NCBI GenBank assembly: GCA_960531495.1
Contig: OY482849.1
Span: forward strand, 34,688,736 to 34,752,735
Source of the DNA: Zeus faber
Taxonomy: Eukaryota; Chordata; Actinopteri; Zeiformes; Zeidae
Length of the DNA: 64,000 nucleotides
Reading direction: 5' to 3'
The position numbers were made by a program, and so were the translations under genes. Under the pieces are notes generated by a model that worked only from the letters and a program-made list of their open reading frames with translations, had not been told where the DNA came from and searched no databases. Below are positions 57,000 to 64,000 of the stretch, piece by piece; position 1 is the stretch's first letter; the number at the start of each line of letters is the position of its first letter.

Positions 57000-57040
57000 G
57001 CAGACAAGACAGGCTGGGGGGGGGGGGGGGGGGCAGGCAG
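57000..57040. repeat. G-rich run with GGCAGGCAGG motifs
   Basis: An 18-G stretch flanked by GCAGACAAGACAGGC and GGCAGGCAGGATACG. The wider 56,880-57,270 interval has the look of a non-autonomous repeat end but was not identified. Confidence 0.6.
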
Positions 57041-57608
57041 GATACGTGGTCGGAGCGAGGCAGAGTTGGTAGCGGGGAATCAGTCCGGAGAACGCTGGAG
57101 AGTCTGGTGCAAGCATCGAAGACAATCTGGCAATGGGTGACTGGTGAGAGAGGCATATATAGTGGTTAGATTGCAGATCTGGAACAGCTGTGTGCGCAGG
57201 TGAATAGAGTTGGGCTAATGGGACAGGTAAGGAGAGGGAGGGGAAAGTAGAAGAAGGCGGAGATCATGACAGTATCAGGGTATAACAAAATAAAATAATA
57301 AACATAATGATCCATGTCTTGACAATTATACTGTATATTTGGTGCAATGTAAAGACAGGTTACAGGAGACTTCAGTTGTACATATCAAAATACTAAAGAT
57401 ATAAAATCTTTAGCATGTGATGCATCACAATTTATGTGGAACTTAAAGGGTATCAGATCTTATGGGCAGTATATAAATTACAATGAACACACCCACTACA
57501 TTTCCTTCAGGTGTGTGGCACTGGGTCTTGGAAAAGACAAGAGAATATTACCCCCACCATTTTTTAATTCAGTGAAAGCTTAGGTTTAAGTACATATCAT
57601 CGTCACAT

Positions 57609-57850
57609 ATAATTACTCACTTTATTGTCACTTACCTGTATTATTCTGTTATAAGGTTTTACTGAGATGGCGCTCTAAGCATTACATCGGGCCCTCAGTA
57701 GCTGACACCAGTAGGGAAGGAGAAGCTGTCAGTACAGGATGAATGAGTTTGAGTGGAAGGCCTTACAGTATATCCCCAACAGATTCGCAACAAAAAAAAG
57801 TGTGTGGCAGCAGAGTGAGTGACGCCTCTTTCTTGTACGTGGAACATATT
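57609..57850 (+). mobile_element. 5' LTR (approximate) of a Ty3/gypsy element
   Basis: 57,609-57,668 aligns with 60,977-61,033: ACTCACTTTATTGTCACTTA versus ACTCGCTTAATTGTTGCTTA, then CTGTTAT(A/T)AGG and TTTACTGAGATG. 57,677-57,755 aligns with 62,740-62,793 plus 63,101-63,125 (GCATTACA ... TCAGTAGCTGAC, GAGAAGCTGTCAGTAC, GGATGAA, GTTTGAGT). The outer and inner LTR boundaries are not exact. Confidence 0.65.
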
Positions 57851-57912
57851 TTGGCGAGGTAGCCAGGAGGGGCAGTGGTGAGTAATGACGACCCCCCGTT
57901 TATCCGCAGCCA

Positions 57913-58890
57913 ATGGAAGACACCCTGCGCTTTCCTGATAAAGTGAGTGCAGCCCTATGGCAGTTGGGGGAGAAGGACCTCTTAGACATCTGCTTGTTCC
58001 TGAAGTGTGATGGGCTGGATGGAAGAGAACCCCACCGCAGACTCAGGAAGGCCCACATTAAAATGGTTAAAAAAGTGCTGGACGGAATAGAGGAAACTCA
58101 AGATGAAGTGGAGCTTAGTCAATACCTTACTGACCTATTGTCAGTCAAGTTTAAAAGTGCTGCTAGTGAAGATATAAGTGCAGAAGAACCCGCCCAGAAA
58201 AAAGAAGAGGAGGAAAAGGATTTCCGGTCTCTGCCCATGACACACAAAACCCAAAAGTACTCTGTTTTCAAGGTAGATTCAAGTAGTCTTCAAGATTGGC
58301 AGAAGTCATGCTGAGAAGAGAATTTAAGATGTTTGGGAAAATTGGAAAAATTGTCAGACCATAGTCTGATCTGACAAATTGGACTGGAGAAAGGACATTC
58401 AGAAGCAGAGATAGTTGAGGCTGTGATCAGAGCTGTCAACCCAGGACTTCCTTTTAGAGATCAAGCGTGGTGTCACACTTAACACGCTGTTCACCATCTT
58501 AAAGGGCCATTTTTACATTACATTAAGCAGACGCTTAGGGGTTAAGTGTCTTGCTCAAGGACACTACAGCATGCTAGCAGGAGGAGCCTGGGATCAAACC
58601 AGCAACCTTTAGATCACTAGACCACCAGCTCTACCGCCTGAGCTACCATCCCCTAGTAGACAGTGCCACTGACCTCTATCACCAACTGATCAACATATCA
58701 CAAGAACCTAGGGAGTTGGCCCTGAATTTCCTCTTCCAAGCCATTGACATGCAGGATAAGCTGTTATGGAAGGTCACAAATGGAGACACTGATGAGCACT
58801 ATAGCAAGCACACCATTCAGCGCAAATTCCTCTGCTCAATTGAAACTGCATTGCTAAGTGACTGTGAAGTTTCAGATCTTGCCCTACCTC
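57913..58890 (+). pseudogene. Ty3/gypsy gag-like region, interrupted by a SINE
   Basis: An intact 133-codon ORF at 57,913-58,314 (MEDTLRFPDKVSAALWQLGE, then KDLLDICLFLKCDGL) has the N-terminal helix pattern of PNMA/fish gypsy Gag. After the stop the coding-like text resumes at about 58,660 (DLYHQLINISQEPRELALNF) and ends at a stop near 58,895. An inverted family-A SINE (58,513-58,656) lies between the two parts. Gag activity is not expected. Confidence 0.65.
58513..58656 (-). mobile_element. Family-A SINE inserted in the gypsy gag
   Basis: Inverted copy of the element at 44,808-45,034, with the GGGGATGGTAGCTCAGGCGG head on the minus strand. It lacks about 60 bp of the body (the CTTACAATTATTCAAACACC segment). 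Confidence 0.85.
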
Positions 58891-58934
58891 AGTAATGTCA
58901 GAAAGTCGGATGAAGAACTGATCGAGCAGGTGAA

Positions 58935-59275
58935 TGAGACATAAAAGTTTGCATGTTCTCCCCGTGCTCACATGGGGTTTCCTCCACCTCACGTCAGTAA
59001 GGACCCCCACCAAAAATATGCACCCATCATCGTCTGACCAGCGATGGACACTTATCACCTGGTCCCCGGGCGCGTCCACGTATGCTGCCCACTGCTCCTG
59101 GCTGTGCCCACGGAGGAAGGACAAGCCAGGATGGGTCAAAAGCAGAGGAGCCATTTCACCGGCCACCATCAAGCATGTGCATGTGTGTGTGTGTGCAAGC
59201 ATGTGTTATAGTGTGGTGTGTTGTGTGATAAATAAAGACTGTTTCTTCTTCTTCTTCTTCTTTCTTCTAAGGATG
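58935..59275 (+). mobile_element. SINE-like repeat, family B
   Basis: GCATGTTCTCCCCGTGCTCA, CTCCACCTCACGTCAGTAAG, CGTCTGACCAGCGATGGACA, then GCTGCCCACTGCTCCTGGCT, GTGTGT runs and a (TTC)n 3' tail after AATAAAGACTG. It lies between the gag and pol parts of the gypsy element. Confidence 0.8.
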
Positions 59276-59339
59276 ATGTAATGCCTTCCATCTCACAAGA
59301 TGCACATAACCCTTTATGATACCAGTCAAGTGCAGAAGA

Positions 59340-60803
59340 GGTAGATGTCTATCCTGAAACCCCTCCACAAGGAAGTGAATGAATATTTACCGAACTTGTT
59401 AAACAGAGGGTGGGTCACACCGTCCCAGTCACTGTATTCCTCACCAGTTGACTGTGTGCGAAAGAAGGTCTAACCACTGTGCTGCTACTACAGAGAATTG
59501 AATTGAATGTCAGTCCCTGACCGCCACCCCATCCCCAGGATACAGGACATGCTTGATGCACTGGGTGGGAGCTCATGGTTCTCTGTGTTAGATCAGGGCA
59601 AGGCCAACCACCAAGGATTCCTTGATCAAGAGAGCTAGCTGCTGACAGCATTCATAACTCATTGGGGCCTCTACCAGTGTGTGAATACCCTTTGGCCTGA
59701 GCTCTGCCCCAGCAGAATTTCAATGGAGCATGGAAAACTGTCTAACTGGATTGAGGGACACAATTTCCTTGCCATACTTAGATGGCAACTTAGTACACAG
59801 CAGCAGTTTCGAAGACCATCGCAGACATGTCTGTGTGGTGCTCCAGCAGTATAAAGAACACAGAGCAAAACTCACCCCAAAGAAATGCGAGCTATTACGA
59901 CACGGAGTGCAGATCCTTGGGAATATGGTGACAGAGATGGACCTGGCAGAAACTGCTCCAGTGAAGGCCTTAAAATAGAGAACACCCGCAACGGTTGGTG
60001 ACATGCGTCAGATGTTGGCGTTCCTGTCTTACTACTGGTCCTACATTCCCAACTTCTCACGGGTTGCCCAGCCACTGTATGAGTTATTGACCATTCAACA
60101 CAGAGATACCATCGAGCCAGACCCTAGCCTGAGGAAACATAAGACAACAGAAAAGACAAAGAAAGGACAGCTACCATCATGCACTCCAATACAGTGACTA
60201 ACCTTCACCAAGATGTTCTGAACCAGCTGATAGATTCCCAATGAAGTCTCCAGCCCTGGGCTACCCTGACTTCACACAACCATTTGTGTTACAATGTGAT
60301 GCATCCCAGGAACGATTGGGTGCGGTGCTTTGTCAGTGGCAAGAAGTTAGGATGAGAGTGATATCTTACGGCTCTTGCACCTTAGTCAGTTAGAGAAGAA
60401 TTACCATCTTCACATCAGGAAGTTGGAGTTCTTAGCTCTGATGTGGGCTGCTTGGGAGCGCTTATGTGACTACTTGTTCCATGCTTTGTCATTCTTGGTG
60501 TATATGGACAACAACCCGTTGACGTTTGTGATCACCTCCGCGAAGCTCAACGCAACGGGATACAGTTGGGTGGCGGAGTTGGCCAATCACAACTTCACTA
60601 TATTGTATCACCCTGGAAAGAACAACGCAAATGCGGATGGACTGTCTCGTGTGCCCATAGACGTGGAGAGTTACACGGAGAAGTGCACTGAGGAGGTACA
60701 CCACGATGTCATAAGTGCATCGATGCAAGGTGTGGTTGTGGAGAGAGATAGTCCTCGCCAAGGAGTGGTGAAAATCAGTGCCCTAGGCCTGGTGAGGGTG
60801 TAA
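59340..60803 (+). pseudogene. Ty3/gypsy pol relic: reverse transcriptase and RNase H
   Basis: RT text is scattered over frames: SSPVDCVRKKV then a stop; YRELN then a stop; SVPDRHPIPRIQDMLDALGG; SWFSVLDQGKA; LTAFITHWGLYQ; and then a shifted frame with MENCLTGLRDTISLPYLDGN. The catalytic YLDD box is YLDG. The connection RQMLAFLSYYWSYIPNFSRV follows at 60,003. RNase H/chromatin-proximal text at 60,375-60,803 is one open frame (YHLHIRKLEFLALMWA, VYMDNNPLTFV, WVAELANHNFTILYHPGKNN, ADGLSR). Multiple stops and frameshifts plus the altered active site make it non-functional. No integrase follows before the 3' LTR. Confidence 0.85.
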
Positions 60804-60976
60804 TGACCAGCTCGTTCAGGTCACAACAATTAAGGTCCCCACGATAAACCTCAGGTAAATCAACATTTTAATTCAGTAAATAATAAGAAACTCGACGTTA
60901 AAGGGTGTGAAGTCAGATGTCAGTGTGTGGTGGAGGTGTGGGATGCACTGACAGCCAGGTCTCAAAAGGCAATTTA

Positions 60977-61080
60977 ATTACTCGCTTAATTGTTGCTTAC
61001 ATGTGTTATTCTGTTATTAGGATTTACTGAGATGTGTGGTTATTTTATTCCTGCTAAGCACAGCATTGTCAGCAGAGGGT
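60977..61080 (+). mobile_element. 3' LTR, first part
   Basis: Aligns with 57,609-57,690 (ATTACTCGCTTAATTGTTGC, CTGTTATTAGG, TTTACTGAGATG). It is cut off by an inserted fish repeat beginning at about 61,085. Confidence 0.65.
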
Positions 61081-61522
61081 ACTCTAGGCAAGGCAAGGCA
61101 AGTTTATTTATATTGCACATTTCAACAACAAGGCAGTACAAAGTGCTTTACATAAAACATAAAAAGCATTAAGACAATGTGCAAAGAAACACATTATAAA
61201 AGGACATAGAATGCATAAAGTAAAAAAATAGAATACATAGAATGCATAAAAGTTATAGTGCAGTTCAAGAAATGGATCAAAGAAACCTTGTTTTACTTTT
61301 TGTTAACAATCATTTTGCCTGTTCCCAAATAGCGTTTTACCTTGTCAAGGTGATATCCTAACCCTGGAGAACTTTTCTTTGTAAACAACTATTTTGCCTA
61401 TTCCCTGAATAGCATTTTTCCCCATCAAGGCGATATCTTAGCCCCGGAGAACCAGCCTGGAGATCTTTCAGTTTTTTGATGTCGCTGTTTCAGATCGGCC
61501 AAGCCTGATATAATGCAGTACA

Positions 61523-61718
61523 TTACATTAATCAGACGCTTTTATCCAAAGCCACTTACAATTATTCAAACACCGACGGATGCAGCCATCAGGAGCAATT
61601 AGGGGTTAAGTGTCTTGCTCAAGGACACTACAGCATGCTAGCAGGAGGAGCCTGGGATCCAACCAGCAACCTTAAGATCACTAGACCACCAGCTCTACCT
61701 CCTGAGCTACCATCCCCA
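61523..61718 (-). mobile_element. Family-A SINE
   Basis: Inverted and near full length relative to 44,808-45,034. It includes the AGACGCTTTTATCCAAAGCC body and the GGGGATGGTAGCTCAGGAGG head. Confidence 0.88.
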
Positions 61719-61811
61719 CAGTGTTCAAAGCATTTAAGTTCAAAGCCACTAGTGTTCACATTTCAACAACAAGGCAATTGAAAGTGCTTTAAATAAAACA
61801 TCAGAAGCATC

Positions 61812-62135
61812 TAGACAGTGGTGCCTCATAGCAAGAAGGTCCTGGGTTTGATTCCCGCCTGGTGCGCTGTTGGCACCGTGCTCTGGGTGGGTTATCTCCC
61901 CATTAGGTGCCTTTCTGTGTGGAATTTGCATGTTCTCCCTGTGCTCACATGGGATTTCCTCCACCTAACATCAGTAAGGGCCCCCACCAAAAACATGCAC
62001 ACATCATCGTCTGACCAACGATGGACACTCATCACCAGGTCCCCAGGCGCATCGATGAATGCTGCCCACTGCTCCTGGCTGCCCCCCGCCCCAGAGGAAG
62101 GACAAGCCAGGTGCTGATTAAAGATTCTTCTATCC
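61812..62135 (+). mobile_element. SINE-like repeat, family B, with tRNA-like head
   Basis: Starts GTGCCTCATAGCAAGAAGGT, followed by a B-box-like GGGTTTGATTCCC. The same body as 58,935-59,275 follows, ending ACAAGCCAGG and ATTAAAGATTCTTCTATCC. This copy shows that family B carries a tRNA-derived head. Confidence 0.8.
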
Positions 62136-62481
62136 TATAAGATAAAGTCACAGTGCAATAAATTAATGTTTGTTATTTTGTTTAGGAAAAGGCAATGGAA
62201 AACAGAAAAGTCTTTAGCCTTGATTTAAAAGAGGTGAGAGTTGCAGCAGACCTGCAGATATCTGGGATACACTGTTGTGCTGCTTCTCCATGTTTAGTTT
62301 TGACTCTGGGACCAGAAAGCAGACGTGTCCCAGACGACCTGAGAGGTCTGGATGGTTCATAACCTAGCAAAAGATCACAAATGTATTTTGACCCGAAACC
62401 TTTCAGTGCTATATAAACCAACAGTAGTATTTTGATGTATTTTGATTATCCTTGATGGACATGAAACGAGTGGAACGATCT

Positions 62482-62555
62482 CAAGATTTTTAAGATTCAA
62501 GATTTTTATTTGTCACATACATATACATACTTCCATACATATATGCAGTGAAATG
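62482..62555 (-). mobile_element. Inverted LINE (L2-like) 3' tail
   Basis: The minus strand reads TTCACTGCATATATGTATGG, then GTATATGTATGTGACAAATA and a TTGAATCTT end, as at 2,975 and 29,750. Confidence 0.65.
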
Positions 62556-62739
62556 TAATAAACTAACTAAAGAGATCTGAGAACTTGAGTAATATAATCC
62601 ACTCTCTTGGTCTTAGTGAGGCCTCGAGCAGCAGTATTCTGAATCAATTTCAGCTGTCTGATCGATCGTTTTAGGGAGACCTGTAAAGACACCATTACAG
62701 TCGTCTAGTCCACTAAGGATAAATGCACGGACAAGTTAG

Positions 62740-62793
62740 GCATTACAGGACATCAGTAGCTGACGACAGTGGAGAATGAGAAGCTGTCAGTAC
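62740..62793 (+). mobile_element. 3' LTR, second part
   Basis: GCATTACAGGACATCAGTAG, CTGAC, GAGAAGCTGTCAGTAC align with the 5' LTR (57,677-57,738). The third part follows the MITE at 63,101-63,125. Confidence 0.7.
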
Positions 62794-63100
62794 TAGAAAT
62801 GGGAGGTTTCACTCTTTTTACTGACTCGAGTTTGTATGAGTCACTCACTAAAGAGAGTTTTCGAGTCACTCGAGTGACTGTGATAGTGGAACGAGTCATT
62901 TTCGCGGAGGTTGCGACGCTTAAATAAAAAAAAAATAATCCATCATTTACACAAATACAATTAATATAAGAGTTGCAAGGTAGTGTGAGGGACACTTTGT
63001 CTGGCTAGTAGCAGGTAGGAGGGGTGAGTCAGTGAACGAGTCAGCGGAGACGAGGACTCACTCCCGAGACAAACGACTCGTTCACACTCGCAGATCACTA
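62794..63100. mobile_element. hAT-like MITE (307 bp) with 8-bp target-site duplication
   Basis: Flanked by perfect direct repeats GTCAGTAC (62,786-62,793 and 63,101-63,108). Termini TAGAAATGGGAG and, inverted, TAGTGATCTGCGAG form short imperfect terminal repeats of hAT type. The interior has GACTCGAGT/AGTCACTCGAGTGACT-like inverted motifs, is AT-rich in the centre, and has no ORF. The 5' LTR (57,731-57,745) preserves the unoccupied sequence CTGTCAGTACAGGATGAA. Confidence 0.85.
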
Positions 63101-63125
63101 GTCAGTACGGGATGAAAGGGTTTGA

Positions 63126-64000
63126 GTACACACGTGTAACAGAGCACCTCTGACCTAAATTGGGGGGCTTTATTAACACTGTGACATACCTTTCACTAGG
63201 TATTTTTTTTGATGCCTTGCGAATCGCTGCCTTCCTGCTCTCAGGATTTGCAGAGGTGATGGTGCGGCTGTGATACACACCGTTTACCATGTTGTTTTTA
63301 AAAAAAAATTTATTCGGCGTAGAAATTCTTCGTCATTATCTGATAAATGATAATATTGTTGCGAGCTTGCGAGGAAGGAATTTGAAATCGTGGAGCAATT
63401 GAGTTTGTAAAGCACAACATTTTTTAAGTGAGATTACTTAGCTAGTTGACGTTAGCTAACGTTACCTGACAAACAGTGGACTGCGCAACCCTAGCAGCAG
63501 GGTTGCCAGGTCAGTGTCAGCCAGAACACTCACAGAGAGCGTGTCCCCAATACGCCTGGTTTCCTAACGTACCGTTCCATACATCATCCCCAGCCCCATT
63601 TTTATTATTTTAATTTTTATTTATACATGTTATTCATGTAATTCGCATGCAAAATAGGTCTACACAACCCGCCGACAACGCTTCAAAAGTAGCTAAATTC
63701 TGTGGGAAAGTCAAGGACCTGGCAACACTGCTGAACAGATCCGCCACATTCCGCCAGACTCTGTACACTCTCCGATGGAGAGCCAATCATAGCGTGACAC
63801 ACAGGACCCCGAGCAGATCTGGCAGCTGAGCATATCAGGTAACTACACCGGTCCCGGGTCAAATATCACGTTAGTTAAATGTAGTTAAATGTTGAATATA
63901 GAATATTTGTGTCTCAATTAGTCAAAGTGTCAAAAGTGTCCATGTTTGAGTTTCCTCTCAAAGTGCGCAACGCGAGCAGCCAATGTGTGAGTTTTGATGC
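63126..64000. other. Unassigned right end of the window
   Basis: Short ORFs at 63,102-63,290 (-) and 63,647-63,829 (+) show no recognisable domain. GTTAGCTAACGTTA-type sequence at 63,450 resembles the promoter-proximal motifs seen upstream of other genes here, so a gene may start beyond the window. That is not supported further. Confidence 0.4.

Larger units (their letters stand above)
61085..62735. mobile_element. Long interspersed fish repeat nested in the 3' LTR, itself carrying SINEs
   Basis: GGCAAGTTTATTTATATTGC then ATTTCAACAACAAGGCAGTA and AAGTGCTTTACATAAAACAT recur at 61,750-61,810. The right part has GGCAATGGAAAACAGAAAAG, TTGATTTAAAAGAGGTGAGA, GACCTGCAGATATCTGGGA, ATAAACCAACAGTAGTATTT, CTGTCTGATCGATCG and GTCGTCTAGTCCACTAAGGA. 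This text is typical of a high-copy teleost repeat, which I recognise but cannot name with certainty. It contains a family-A SINE (61,523-61,718), a family-B SINE (61,812-62,135) and an L2-like tail (62,482-62,555, minus). Confidence 0.65.

Overview
The window is nuclear DNA of a bony fish. It holds split genes with GT-AG introns and vertebrate orthologues, long tetranucleotide and dinucleotide microsatellites, and typical fish repeats (RTE and L2-type LINEs, tRNA-derived SINEs, hAT and Ty3/gypsy remnants). No bacterial operons, CRISPR arrays or rRNA genes are visible. The species cannot be fixed from sequence alone. The gene set matches human chromosome 3 (3p21: RHOA, CISH, TWF2, WDR82, QRICH1; 3p25: TMEM43, PRRT3; 3q21-q22: TMCC1, H1-8), with RPUSD4 as the exception. 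Exon chains were built by hand from splice sites and reading-frame continuity. Every multi-exon chain given closes in frame, and most predict lengths within a few residues of the human protein as I remember it.

Layout. 1-718: decayed LINE reverse transcriptase. 0.9-3.8 kb: tmem43 (+), 12 exons. 4.9-5.9 kb: rhoA-type GTPase (-), with a likely 5' UTR/promoter near 7.2-7.5 kb. 7.5-8.2 kb: simple repeats. 9.3-10.7 kb: CISH-family SOCS gene (-). 11.6 kb: 9-bp G-rich minisatellite. 13.2-17.4 kb: twf2 (-). 18.5-23.9 kb: wdr82 (-), whose introns carry a hAT relic and an RTE LINE. 25.8-27.8 kb: rpusd4 (+), divergent from wdr82. 28.8-33.6 kb: qrich1 (-), with a greatly expanded coding minisatellite. 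34.9-37.1 kb: two very long GATA/GACA arrays in opposite orientation. 38.2-40.7 kb: prrt3 (+). 41.5-48.9 kb: GC-rich promoter-like segments, SINEs and probable 5' UTR exons. 49.0-52.2 kb: tmcc1 (+). 53.8-54.9 kb: intron-containing oocyte-type linker histone h1-8 (-).

55.6-63.1 kb is a transposon graveyard. It contains an intron-bearing GIN/Ginger-like integrase relic (-) and a Ty3/gypsy LTR element (+) whose gag and 3' LTR were split by later insertions of SINEs, a long fish repeat and a 307-bp hAT-like MITE flanked by a perfect 8-bp target duplication.

The genes do not form a pathway. They are housekeeping or regulatory genes held together by ancestral synteny: nuclear-envelope protein, Rho signalling, cytokine feedback, actin capping, H3K4 methylation complex, mitochondrial RNA modification, stress-response transcription, ER membrane, oocyte chromatin. 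The most notable gene-level oddities are the loss of the HRLD catalytic motif in RPUSD4, about 28 copies of an 8-residue Gln-rich unit in QRICH1, and the multi-intron integrase relic. I did not find a clearly new multi-gene system.
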